Source: Myroides odoratus DSM 2801
Lineage (GTDB): Bacteria; Bacteroidota; Bacteroidia; Flavobacteriales; Flavobacteriaceae
Reading direction: 5' to 3'
Assembly (NCBI RefSeq): GCF_000243275.1
Contig: NZ_CM001437.1
Location: 214,312 to 278,311 of the forward strand
DNA: 64,000 bases
Each line of letters starts with the position of its first letter. Position 1 is the stretch's first letter. Below, piece after piece: positions 34,214-42,398 of this stretch. The notes beneath the pieces were generated by a model. The model searched no databases and was not told the origin of the DNA. It was given only the letters and a program-made list of their open reading frames with translations. The translations under genes were made by a program, and so were the position numbers.

Positions 34214-35017
34214 TCAATTTAAATTAGACGCTGTCTTCAGTATCATTACACCATTCCTTGCATTTGAACCATAAACAGCAGTAGCTTGAACTCCTTTTAA
34301 AACAATGGAAGACAAAAATTCTTGTTCTTCAAGTTGATTAAGTTCCTCTAAATATACCCTTTTGTCATCAATGATAACGAGTGGCTGTTCCAAAGGATTG
34401 CTAAGCTCTATTCCATTTTTATGGAACTCTGCCTCAATTTCTCTATAGATATTCGATTTTTGAGTCTCTTCTCTAATCGGTTGGTCCACGATAAGCTCTT
34501 GCATCCCATTGTAGTAAGCACCTGAAGGTAGTTGCAATATAAAGGCCTGTATTTCATCCGAAATAATACGGGAGAAAATCTGACTTAATCTTGCTTCTAT
34601 TTCTCGATTACATCCCAGCGATTTTTCAAAATACTGCTGATCTTCGATCCATTCAATTCTTACAGAAGGGCAATCAATAGCCACAATAGGTTTCAATTGT
34701 TTCACTTCATCAAGCGTTACTATTTCTTCTATTCCTTTCGATTGGATTTCAAACATCAATTCTTCCTTCGTAACTGTATTGGTAAATACACGTCGAAATT
34801 CAAACGTATCTTTCCAAGTATAGGTCCCATTTCGTCCTCCAATACGAACTATTTTTTTCGGTAATTGAAAAATGGAATCTAATCTACTTCCTGCTACAGG
34901 AGCTGTTTGATTCTTAAAAAAAAGTTCAATTATTCGATCTTGATTAATTTCAATTGTATTTTGACTATAGCTAAAAGTTGCTACAAGAAATAGTGCCAGG
35001 AAAAATATAACTCGCAT
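34214..35017 (-). CDS. Secreted protein with a TonB-plug-like C-terminal motif
   Basis: A 267-residue exported protein (signal peptide cut near FSYSQ, residue 19). Residues 20-200 are not recognised: two Cys (IDCPSVRIEW, SLGCNREIEARL) and a long charged helix. The last 60 residues, VIIDDKRVYLEEL...FLSSIVLKGVQATAVYGSNARNGVMILKT, look like the end of a TonB-receptor plug (compare the A-T-A-I-Y-G-S-R-G-A-N-G-V-I-I pattern of SusC proteins) but no beta-barrel follows. Small proteins of this sort occur in Bacteroidota; function unknown. A hairpin lies upstream at 35082. Confidence 0.65.
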   Translation of the reverse strand: MRVIFFLALFLVATFSYSQNTIEINQDRIIELFFKNQTAPVAGSRLDSIFQLPKKIVRIGGRNGTYTWKDTFEFRRVFTNTVTKEELMFEIQSKGIEEIVTLDEVKQLKPIVAIDCPSVRIEWIEDQQYFEKSLGCNREIEARLSQIFSRIISDEIQAFILQLPSGAYYNGMQELIVDQPIREETQKSNIYREIEAEFHKNGIELSNPLEQPLVIIDDKRVYLEELNQLEEQEFLSSIVLKGVQATAVYGSNARNGVMILKTASNLN

Positions 35018-35081
35018 GGTATTTGCCTATTTATCTTTAAAATTTTAGTATATCTGTAATTCGCTTCATCTTCTACTCCAT

Positions 35082-35105
35082 CGGTGTAAGATACCCTTTA
35101 CACCG
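35082..35105 (-). promoter_or_regulatory. Hairpin upstream of the plug-like gene
   Basis: Perfect 8-bp stem CGGTGTAA/TTACACCG with an 8-base loop, 65 bp before the ATG at 35017. Could be an operator, or the terminator of the 45-residue gene beside it, though it lacks a T tract. Confidence 0.3.
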
Positions 35106-35200
35106 TCATTTTTCTACTAAATAAAGTTCTTTTTTTAGAACCAATTGGTTCCAAATAAAATACACTTGTTTCTATCGCTAGTTTTTTGCGAAAGACAGGG

Positions 35201-35338
35201 TTATTTCTTAGTTGCCATTTGGTTGACAATTTCCTTTAACAATGCTTTTCGCTTTGTAGCAGCCTCTTGTTCTTTTTGTTTCTTTTTTGCGATTTTATCT
35301 TTGACTACTTTGCGATTTGCTGGTGTATTTCTCCCCAT
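35201..35338 (-). CDS. Very basic 45-residue protein
   Basis: Too short for usual ORF cut-offs. It starts MGRNTPANRK, has about 13 Lys and 4 Arg in 45 residues, a Lys-rich helix (DKIAKKKQKEQEAATKRK), and ends ATKK. It is preceded by an unusually clear Shine-Dalgarno AGGAGG, 5 bp before the ATG, and by a -7 box (35382-35389), which argue that it is expressed. The composition suggests nucleic-acid or ribosome binding. No family recognised. Confidence 0.65.
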   Translation of the reverse strand: MGRNTPANRKVVKDKIAKKKQKEQEAATKRKALLKEIVNQMATKK

Positions 35339-35381
35339 GGTACCTCCTATTTATAAGCTTTAAACTCCATCTAATTCACAA

Positions 35382-35389
35382 CAAAAGTA
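35382..35389 (-). promoter_or_regulatory. Promoter -7 box of the basic small protein
   Basis: On the - strand TACTTTTG matches TAnnTTTG, 44 bp before the ATG. Confidence 0.45.
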
Positions 35390-35436
35390 ATATATTTGAC
35401 CTTAAAGAATAATTTCACCATCTTTAAAATCATACA

Positions 35437-35473
35437 AAAAAAGCAGGTTTCATTCCTAAAACCTGCTTTTTTA
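35437..35473 (-). terminator. Terminator of the 293-residue lipoprotein gene
   Basis: Perfect 12-bp stem AAAAGCAGGTTT/AAACCTGCTTTT, loop of 8, A/T tracts on both flanks. Confidence 0.85.
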
Positions 35474-35517
35474 TACTATTTCAACTGGAACCTTACTGAT
35501 TCCTTTATACTCGCATT

Positions 35518-36399
35518 TTACAACTGAATAATTCCTGCTCCAGAGATTCTACCACTTGCGTGTACAAAATCATTCATTGATTCATTTTGCGCCGTTGTCA
35601 ATTTGCTGTAGTTGATATCTAATTTTGAACGACTCATGGCTAAATCAAACAACTCTTTTTGAATTGCTTTTTGTCTACTTGCATCCGTTGAGGTCTTGAA
35701 TTCTTGCACCAATTCCATCTCTTTTTTATATGAGGCAATAACATCGGCTTGATCCACATCAGGTAATACTAACGCTAGTCCATCAGGTTCTGTAATGGTG
35801 CATTCCCCGCCTTCAATGCGGTTTTGCTGATAAAAACCTTTCTCTTCTTCCACTAGCATTTCTTCATAAAACGCAATAAATTCAGCCTTAGTAAAAAACT
35901 TATTGAAGAAATTTCCAACGGCTTTTTTATCATACGTAATTTGCTCTTCAGGGTACTCCTCTCCTAAGAAATAGGTACATCTATACAAGTTATTATCGAT
36001 GAATAGCGCATTAGTTGATTTGATGTTATCTTCATAACTCACCCCGTCAATCCACACTTCTCTCATCGTAGCACCAAACTTATCAAAGTTCCCTTCGGTC
36101 GCATAAACCATCGAATAAATATAGTGAGGCTCTAGTGTTGGGTTAATAATACCTCCTGAATTTTGCTTGAATACGTTGAATGACGTTTTTTGATTGTTAT
36201 ACGTCAATTCGTGTATTCCTCCATCTAACTTCAGTACTTCATAACTCTGAGGAGCAAGCACATACGCTTTGTCATCAATTGACACTTTTATTTCTTGCGC
36301 TGTTGGGTTAGATAAATAAAAGTCTTGTCTTTTAAACGGATCATCACAACTGATGAAGGTCATAATCGTTAGCAAAAAAGCTAAAAATCGTAATTTCAT
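35518..36399 (-). CDS. Hypothetical lipoprotein
   Basis: A 293-residue lipoprotein (lipobox TFISC, Cys18, then DDPF). After the signal comes a small beta domain (about 25-95, FYLSNPTAQEIKVSIDDKAYVL, a DUF-like adhesin-type opening), then a middle part with a helical coil (QQNRIEGGECTI and EEMLVEEEKGFYQ), and a helical C-terminal part ending NDFVHASGRISGAG. No enzyme motif. A single gene with its own terminator; 134 bp lie between it and the next gene. Confidence 0.65.
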   Translation of the reverse strand: MKLRFLAFLLTIMTFISCDDPFKRQDFYLSNPTAQEIKVSIDDKAYVLAPQSYEVLKLDGGIHELTYNNQKTSFNVFKQNSGGIINPTLEPHYIYSMVYATEGNFDKFGATMREVWIDGVSYEDNIKSTNALFIDNNLYRCTYFLGEEYPEEQITYDKKAVGNFFNKFFTKAEFIAFYEEMLVEEEKGFYQQNRIEGGECTITEPDGLALVLPDVDQADVIASYKKEMELVQEFKTSTDASRQKAIQKELFDLAMSRSKLDINYSKLTTAQNESMNDFVHASGRISGAGIIQL

Positions 36400-36533
36400 A
36401 GGATTTATTTTAATTTAAAAAGGGGGCAAAAATATTGATTTGAGTTGTGTAATCCTAGATTTGATCGCATTATTACATCAACGACGTTCATCTTTAGTTC
36501 ATCCTTTATTTCTCATCTCCCTCGTATCAATAC

Positions 36534-37001
36534 TTAACAAAAAACATATCCCTCAGTCTTTAAGAAAGCAATAAGTTTGTCGTAATTTTTGTATTCAAAC
36601 TCTCTAAATTTAAACTTTTTATTTGTTTGTTTACTTATTACCGTGAATGTTTTTGTATGAGGATTATGTCCAATATTATCGTGTCCTTCCTGAATTATCA
36701 CATCATGTTTAGCTATATAAATTGATTTACTTAACAATCTTTCCATTTTGATTCCCGTATCGGAAATCGCTATACTTTTACAATTTGAAATCAAATAATA
36801 TTGCGTAGCAAAAAAAAGTACTAAGAGAAAAACTATTGCAACCACATCATATAGCTCTCTTTCAAAATATCCTTTAAAAACGATTCCTGAATAAGTAAAG
36901 AGATTATAAATAAGTCCACCCAAAAACACAATATTCAAAAAGAAAAATAATGGATATAAAAAGAAAAACTTCAGACTGTATTTCGATTTTATTATTTCCA
37001 T
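36534..37001 (-). CDS. Hypothetical membrane protein with PH-like tail
   Basis: A 155-residue protein with two helices, FFLYPLFFFLNIVFLGGLIYNLF (10-32) and LYDVVAIVFLLVLFFATQYYLI (50-71), then about 80 cytoplasmic residues with alternating beta strands (SIAISDTGIKMERLL, TFTVISKQTNKKFKFREFEY) ending in a helix YDKLIAFLKTEGY. That layout resembles PH-like membrane proteins. No close family recognised. Transcribed alone on the - strand. Confidence 0.6.
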   Translation of the reverse strand: MEIIKSKYSLKFFFLYPLFFFLNIVFLGGLIYNLFTYSGIVFKGYFERELYDVVAIVFLLVLFFATQYYLISNCKSIAISDTGIKMERLLSKSIYIAKHDVIIQEGHDNIGHNPHTKTFTVISKQTNKKFKFREFEYKNYDKLIAFLKTEGYVFC

Positions 37002-37165
37002 TTTTAATTCAATTTAAAAGCGGCAAATTTAACTCTTATCATGAATTTGATTTCACTAAAGAAGTCTTAAACAAATATTAAATAAACCATTAATACATCT
37101 TAACTCTAAACATCATAAAAACGCCTGGTTTTCTTGTTTTCAAAAGCAGATGAACTAGCTAAAAG

Positions 37166-37181
37166 TTTACTATATTTGTTA
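37166..37181 (+). promoter_or_regulatory. Promoter and related half-operator of the XRE-cupin gene
   Basis: The -7 box TATATTTG (37171-37178) is 21 bp before the ATG. The overlapping string TTTACTATATTTGTTA resembles the cluster dyad TTTACTATTTGTAAA stretched by two bases, which would allow weak autoregulation. Inference. Confidence 0.4.
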
Positions 37182-37199
37182 TTAAACACGGACAACAGC

Positions 37200-37787
37200 A
37201 TGGATAATTACCTCATCGGTATCGGCAAGAGAATTAAAGAAATTAGAAAGCGCAATAAATACACCATTACTCAAGTTGCAACTAAAGCAGAGGTGAGCAA
37301 TGGATTAATTTCAAAAATTGAAAATGGTAGAACGATACCTTCCCTCCCTGTTCTATTGCATTTAATACAAGCACTAGATGTGGAGGTTGGTGAGTTTTTT
37401 AAACACATCACATTAGCAGAAAAGGGAAATTTTGTTTTGTGCAAACAAGCGGATTATACGGTGATTGAAAAAGAAGAGATGGCCGTTGGTTTTGAGTATC
37501 GCTCCATTTTTTCCAAGCAACTAAATTCTTGCGGATTTGAAACAGTTCTCTTGGAAATCAAACCAAATTCCAAGAGAGACAAAGTTGAAACCGATGCTTT
37601 TGAGTTTAAGTATATGATTAAAGGTGAATGTACGTATGTAATTGGTGAAGAGGAAGTACTTGTTCAAACGGGAGATTCCATTTTATTTGATGGTAGAATT
37701 CCGCACGTACCTATCAATCAAACGCAAGAAAGTTGTTTGATGTTGGTTGTTTACTTTTTTTATGACAAAAATGATTCAATTCTATAA
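37200..37787 (+). CDS. XRE-family regulator with cupin sensor domain
   Basis: A 195-residue regulator, start at MDNYLIGIG (an upstream extension in frame is unlikely). The N-terminal HTH (1-70) reads KRIKEIRKRNKYTITQVATKAEVSNGLISKIENGRTIPSLPVL, a clear Cro/C1 fold. The cupin (about 85-190) has FEYRSIFS, DAFEFKYMIKGECTYVIG and GDSILFDGRIPHVPINQ, with His in the second box. In this family the cupin binds a small ligand that tunes DNA binding. It faces the phosphonate-type operon tail to tail; it is the best candidate for recognising the dyad repeated across that cluster. Confidence 0.88.
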   Translation: MDNYLIGIGKRIKEIRKRNKYTITQVATKAEVSNGLISKIENGRTIPSLPVLLHLIQALDVEVGEFFKHITLAEKGNFVLCKQADYTVIEKEEMAVGFEYRSIFSKQLNSCGFETVLLEIKPNSKRDKVETDAFEFKYMIKGECTYVIGEEEVLVQTGDSILFDGRIPHVPINQTQESCLMLVVYFFYDKNDSIL

Positions 37788-37790
37788 TTC

Positions 37791-37830
37791 AAAAAGGGAT
37801 AGCTTTACTTAAAAATGCTATCCCTTTTTT
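37791..37830. terminator. Bidirectional terminator between regulator and HAD gene
   Basis: Perfect 13-bp stem (AAAAAGGGATAGC with its complement, loop of 13) flanked by A5 and T6, between convergent genes. Confidence 0.9.
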
Positions 37831-37844
37831 GCTATAATCACTTC

Positions 37845-38525
37845 CTACACTAACACATCTTGTAGCTCAACGAGTGTTTCCACAATCATCGTTGGCTCTG
37901 CTGTTTCAAGTAAAGCTCTATTTTGAGCACCTGTTAATACTCCAACTACCATACCGCAGTTTGCATTTTTCCCTTCTTGAATATCAATAATAGAATCGCC
38001 TGCTTTGAGTACTTGTTGAGCATCTTCAATATTAAACTGTTTCATCGCCAGTTCTATCATCGCTGGTGAAGGTCTTCCTTCCTTTACATCATCAGCAGTA
38101 ATTAAGCCATCAATGGTAATTCCGACACGCCAATTCAATTTGTCTAACAGTTTATTTGCCGTTTTGGCATCATATCCTGTATTTAGAACGACTTTGATAT
38201 TGTGATTTCTCAACACTTTAAAAAAGTCTTCCATTCCATCAAACGTTTTCACTGGAAAAATAGTATACGCATCTTCTAAGTGTTTTTTAAAATTTTTAAA
38301 GATCAAATTTGCCTGCTGATCCACTTCTTTCTCCGTTGTACAAGCCTGAAGAATATCTTTAATCGCCTGTAGCTTTTCTTTTCCTGCCCCATGGATTAAG
38401 GTTTGCTCCAAATTCACCTCGTATCCTTCTTCACAAATAGCCTTACATACCGTTTTGTACACTACATTATCTTCGTCTACCGTAGTTCCCGCCATATCGA
38501 AAACTACCAATGCTATATTTTTCAT
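37845..38525 (-). CDS. PhnX-like (phosphonatase-like) HAD hydrolase, TIGR03351 type
   Basis: The 226-residue HAD protein has the phosphonatase hallmark: nucleophile Asp10 in FDMAGTTVDE, with Ala at +2 where ordinary phosphatases have Asp. The cap contains a Lys (GAGKEKLQAI, near 49) close to where PhnX has its Schiff-base Lys. Later motifs are LNTGYDAKT (motif 2), DDVKEGRPSPAMI (motif 3 Arg region), and KAGDSIIDIQEGKNANCGMVVGVLTGA (motif 4). This sister clade of phosphonoacetaldehyde hydrolase is known mainly from phosphonate gene neighbourhoods; the exact aldehyde is undefined. Last gene of a three-gene operon, 2 bp after the FAD enzyme. Confidence 0.88.
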   Translation of the reverse strand: MKNIALVVFDMAGTTVDEDNVVYKTVCKAICEEGYEVNLEQTLIHGAGKEKLQAIKDILQACTTEKEVDQQANLIFKNFKKHLEDAYTIFPVKTFDGMEDFFKVLRNHNIKVVLNTGYDAKTANKLLDKLNWRVGITIDGLITADDVKEGRPSPAMIELAMKQFNIEDAQQVLKAGDSIIDIQEGKNANCGMVVGVLTGAQNRALLETAEPTMIVETLVELQDVLV

Positions 38526-38527
38526 TT

Positions 38528-39685
38528 TTATTTAAATAATCTATTAATATTTTCTTTTGCATATCCTGCACTTCCTGTCATCCCTTTTCCACCAATACCT
38601 GTAACAATATGTATATTTTGACCAATTGTTTCATTAAAGATATCTGCATTTTTACATTGTGCGTAAAAACCAAACCACGTATCCCTAATCTCATAACTCG
38701 GTAAGTGGATTATTTTCTTGGCTTCTTCTATCATAAATGCATTGATTTCTTGTTTAATGTCAAATCCCAAATCATCTTTGTTTGCTGCATCTGCATATTC
38801 GTGTGAATCTCCAATGATAATGGATCCATCAGTAGCTTGCTTAAACAAAATATGTACGCCCCATTTCTTTTCTAAACTATCTTTACTTTCTCTTGCTTTG
38901 ATTGCTTGAAAAGAGGGACATTCATAAAAAGCTTCATAGCGACGAATAGACAATCCAGTCAATATAGACCCACGTAATTGATACGTGTTTGGCTGTACTA
39001 CCGTTTGCATCATTTGCAACTTCGTTACTTCCATATCACTTTGTTCAAATAAAGAAGGAAATAAGGTTTTAAACTCTGAACCACAACAAATCACAACTTT
39101 AGTAGCGTGAAGTACTTGTCCACCTGCCGTTGTTATCGCTACGCCATCCAGCTGTTCCTCACAGTGAATCACCTGCATTTGATACACAAACGAAACACCT
39201 AAATGCTCCTGCATATAGTGATGTAAACGGTGAATCATCACTCTTGGTTCTACCGTTACCTCTTGTGGAAAATACAATCCTCCTTTTACATACGATTCCT
39301 TCACTCCACCGTATCGCTCTAGACACGCTTGTTTTGTCAATAGTATCGACTCGTACTCATTCCCTTTATTTATTGCATGTAATTCCTCTAACAAAGTCAA
39401 TTCTTCTTCATTAGATGCTAAGTAAACGGAACCATTATTGCGAACCGATATATCGAATTTACTTTGAATGTCCTTGTACAATTGCAAACTTTCTCTTCCG
39501 TAATTCTGCCATTTGGTATTCATTCCTGAAGGAACCACTTGCCCAAAGTTGCGAACGGTAGCACTCCTTGGTTGCTTGTCTTTTTCGATTACTGCCACGC
39601 GCAATCCCTTTTGTGCGGCGTGATAAGCATGAAAGGTTCCTAAAACCCCACCACCAACTACTATTAAATCATATTTACTATTCAT
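38528..39685 (-). CDS. FAD-dependent oxidoreductase, TIGR03364 type (DAO family)
   Basis: A 385-residue D-amino-acid-oxidase-fold flavoenzyme of the clade tied to phosphonate degradation genes. The dinucleotide loop is DLIVVGGGVLGTFHAYHAA (4-22), the ribose-binding acid is in AVIEKD (near 33), the RNFGQVVPSG motif (near 46) is typical of this clade and the C terminus has VTGIGGKGMTGSAGYAKEN (near 362). Family members are thought to oxidise an N-methylated or amino phosphonate to an aldehyde, which the PhnX-like hydrolase then splits. It lies between the MFS gene (21 bp) and the HAD gene (2 bp). Confidence 0.88.
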   Translation of the reverse strand: MNSKYDLIVVGGGVLGTFHAYHAAQKGLRVAVIEKDKQPRSATVRNFGQVVPSGMNTKWQNYGRESLQLYKDIQSKFDISVRNNGSVYLASNEEELTLLEELHAINKGNEYESILLTKQACLERYGGVKESYVKGGLYFPQEVTVEPRVMIHRLHHYMQEHLGVSFVYQMQVIHCEEQLDGVAITTAGGQVLHATKVVICCGSEFKTLFPSLFEQSDMEVTKLQMMQTVVQPNTYQLRGSILTGLSIRRYEAFYECPSFQAIKARESKDSLEKKWGVHILFKQATDGSIIIGDSHEYADAANKDDLGFDIKQEINAFMIEEAKKIIHLPSYEIRDTWFGFYAQCKNADIFNETIGQNIHIVTGIGGKGMTGSAGYAKENINRLFK

Positions 39686-39706
39686 ATTTTCTACTTCTTA
39701 GTACAC

Positions 39707-40993
39707 TTATACTGTTACATTATTTAAAATCGGTTTTTTTTCAATTTGCTTCTTAAAGAACCACACTACTCCCAGAGCTACGATTAATATCACTAGGGCT
39801 GATTCTACATTTAATCGGATAAAGAAATCCGTCCATCGTTGTTCAAAACCAACAACCTCTCGCAACAGCAACACAATCACACTTCCAAAATAACCCAATG
39901 AATCGGCGAAATAGAACAAGAAACCTACATTTCCTTTGAAGCTCAATAGAGCCACTAATCGTTCAAAAATGAGGCAATGAAATAGAATATAAGGAAGGTA
40001 TACACCAATTCCTGAAACAACCATCCATACCACGGCAGACACTTGTCCTTCTTTGAAGAGTATGGTCGTTCCCATCATGGCCAATGCCCCTACAACCGTT
40101 AAGTAAATTCCGATATTAAATGCCTTGCGATTGTCTTTAATTAAAACACAACAAGCAGCAATGACTAACACAATAAGTGCTACGGGAATTTCGGTTAGGG
40201 TAATTAGCTTCGGTGCACCAGATGTTCCTTGTTCCTCCCAAAACTCAACCACGAAATTATCTCTAAAGTCTCGAACAATGGTCAGGATAACATAGATGAG
40301 CACTAGCCCCAAATAACCTAAACCATTTGCTTTCAAAAATGCTTTGCGATCTTTCTTATACATGGGTTTGCGCTCACTACGAGCTTCAATATCATGTTGC
40401 GAAGGGCCTTTACAGGCATTCATAAGAAACGAACACAAGAGAAACAAAGGAAAAAACAGCAGGCCTGTAAAAAAAGGCATGTCATATTCATTCACCCCAA
40501 AATTGGCAATCAATACTAAACCAATCGTTTTCACAAATCCTGTTGAAAAGATAAAAGTCGCACTTAAAGCAGCTGCTAACAACTCTGTATTCTTGCGTCC
40601 TTCAATATAAGAGAAGACGATTCCGAAAATCATTCCCAAGGGCAAACCATTTAAAAACAAGGCTATAAATTTCCATTGCGAAGGTAAAATTGCAAACAAT
40701 CCCAACATGGCTAAACCGAAAGTTGTCGCACCGATCAACCAATACAATCGACTACTTTTCGACATTTCTGAGACAATTTTAATGCCCACAAACTTGGAAA
40801 TCATATATCCCAATACCTGGCTAATAACAAGTAAAACCTTAGGATCCATATTCAAGAACACCTGCATATCTTCATATTGTCCAGCTAGAAAAGACTTGCG
40901 CACCGCGTACATTCCGGTGTAACAAATAAAAACAGAGATCAATAAAAACCATGTTTCTATATTTTTACTCTTTGTAAACTTAAATAACTCCAT
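39707..40993 (-). CDS. DUF5690 (MFS-type) transporter
   Basis: A 428-residue inner-membrane protein with about 12 helices in two halves of six, joined by a basic loop (EARSERKPMYKKDRKAF, near 210). Motifs include CYTGMYAVRKSFLAG at the first helix and GSVIVLLLREVVGFEQ near 380. This family, close to sugar-phosphate MFS carriers, is seen next to PhnX-like/TIGR03364 genes, so it probably brings the phosphonate or its product through the inner membrane. First gene of the operon; the dyad at 41005 sits 11 bp before the ATG. Confidence 0.85.
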   Translation of the reverse strand: MELFKFTKSKNIETWFLLISVFICYTGMYAVRKSFLAGQYEDMQVFLNMDPKVLLVISQVLGYMISKFVGIKIVSEMSKSSRLYWLIGATTFGLAMLGLFAILPSQWKFIALFLNGLPLGMIFGIVFSYIEGRKNTELLAAALSATFIFSTGFVKTIGLVLIANFGVNEYDMPFFTGLLFFPLFLLCSFLMNACKGPSQHDIEARSERKPMYKKDRKAFLKANGLGYLGLVLIYVILTIVRDFRDNFVVEFWEEQGTSGAPKLITLTEIPVALIVLVIAACCVLIKDNRKAFNIGIYLTVVGALAMMGTTILFKEGQVSAVVWMVVSGIGVYLPYILFHCLIFERLVALLSFKGNVGFLFYFADSLGYFGSVIVLLLREVVGFEQRWTDFFIRLNVESALVILIVALGVVWFFKKQIEKKPILNNVTV

Positions 40994-41004
40994 CAGGCTA
41001 TTGT

Positions 41005-41019
41005 TTTATTATTTGTAAA
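41005..41019 (-). promoter_or_regulatory. Cluster dyad copy 1 (transporter operon)
   Basis: TTTATTATTTGTAAA, 14 of 15 bases equal to the perfect form TTTACTATTTGTAAA. Located 11 bp upstream of the DUF5690 ATG. Confidence 0.65.
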
Positions 41020-41216
41020 CAAATGTAATTCAAAGAAAACAAGAGCATATTACGGAATCGTAAACTTTACGTTACCATTCCAAAACCAAACAACAACCTA
41101 CAATCAAAGGAATTACCTTTACAACAGTAGAAAACACATCAAAATAAAGGGTTCTGTTTCAGAAAGAATCCTTTAACTAAAAAAGTATCTCTACTCCTAT
41201 TCCAAAAATAAAAATA

Positions 41217-41231
41217 TTTACAAATAGTAAA
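41217..41231 (+). promoter_or_regulatory. Cluster dyad copy 2 (dehydrogenase)
   Basis: TTTACAAATAGTAAA, the reverse complement of the perfect form, three bases before the ATG of the dehydrogenase gene. It also covers the ribosome-binding area, as expected for a repressor site. Confidence 0.7.
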
Positions 41232-41234
41232 CTT

Positions 41235-42330
41235 ATGATACTACAAAATGCAACAGCCCTCGTTTTTGATAGCACATCAAAAACATTTGAATCCAAAGCG
41301 GTCGCACTCGAAAAAGCGGAAGAAGGAGAAACAGTCGTCGCTATTCTGTATACAACCATCTGCACAAGCGATTTACACACGTATTGTGGCAGAAGGCCTT
41401 TGGACTCCCCTACCATCTTAGGCCATGAGATTGTCGGGAAAATTGTACATCTGCCTACAACAAATACCAAAGACTACACAAATCAAGAACTAGCCCTTGG
41501 CGATTGGGTTACTTGGTGTGTGTATGCTTATGAAGCAGATGATCGATCCTATGGCTCGGAAAGGTTATCCTCAAAAATCCACTTCCCTTTACAAATATGG
41601 ACATCATCCTTTTCATCATCAGGAGCTAAACGGTGGTTTTGCTACACATTGCGTGCTCAAAAAAGGAACTGCCATCTTCAAACTAGATCCCCGATTAAGC
41701 CTAAAGGAAATTGCTCCGCTGAACTGCACCCATGCGACTATTGCTGGTGGTATTCGACTAGCGGGCTCTTTAGTCAACCAAACCGTACTGATTTACGGCG
41801 CAGGCATGTTAGGCCTTTCTGCTGCTGCTATGATATCGACTTTAGGCGCCAAGCAAGTCATTCTTTGTGACCTAAATAGAGAGCGACTTGTGTTAGCAAA
41901 AAAATTTGGAGCCGACCTCATTCTAGACAGCCAATTAACAACGGCAGAAAAGAAACAAATACTTTTGGAATCAAACCTATCCCTTGATGTTGTCATTGAC
42001 ACAACAGGTATTCCCGCAGTGATGGAAGAAGGCATTGAACTTCTTTCTATTGGCGGAATAAGTGTATGGATAGGCGCAGTATTCAATCAACCACCAACTG
42101 CTATTAATGCAGAAATGATCGTCCGAAAACTCCTGACCATTAAAGGCTTACACAATTACATTCCTGAGGATTTAGCCACAGCCATTCAGTTTTTAACCCA
42201 TTATCACACCCATTTTCCTTTTGAAGACTTAGTCAGTGCTGAATTTCAACTCCAAGATTTAGCAGATGCCTTTGAAACAGCTTCCACAGGACAGCATTAC
42301 AGGGTTGGTATTACTCCCACTTCCCATTAA
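41235..42330 (+). pseudogene. Phosphonate-associated zinc alcohol dehydrogenase (TIGR03366 type), frameshifted
   Basis: Two overlapping frames give one medium-chain dehydrogenase. The first (from 41235) has the catalytic zinc site TTICTSDLHTYCG and GHEIVGKI, and ends meaningfully at WVTWCVYAYEADD. The second continues with PMARKGYPQKSTSLYKYGHH, LNGGFATHCVL, the NAD loop LIYGAGMLGLSAAAM and VVIDTTG. The +1 shift lies near 41541-41550 (around GATGATCGATCC); skipping one base there restores a full 364-residue protein. The structural-zinc loop, which in this family has four Cys, has none here. It may be a true pseudogene, programmed shift or sequencing error. Expected to oxidise or reduce an aldehyde made by the neighbours. 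Confidence 0.8.
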
Positions 42331-42367
42331 AAAAAGACCTGATTCGCTAGTGAATCAGGTCTTTTTT
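42331..42367. terminator. Bidirectional terminator between dehydrogenase and TonB receptor
   Basis: Perfect stem AAAGACCTGATTC/GAATCAGGTCTTT, loop GCTAGT, with T7 after; between convergent genes. Confidence 0.9.
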
Positions 42368-42398
42368 TTATTCTCTTCTTGTTCTCTTCTTGTTTCAT

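Noticed and set aside
41591-41605. TTTACAAATATGGAC inside the dehydrogenase coding region as a sixth cluster dyad
   Set aside because: The right half is lost (about 10-11 of 15 bases) and it is in coding sequence.
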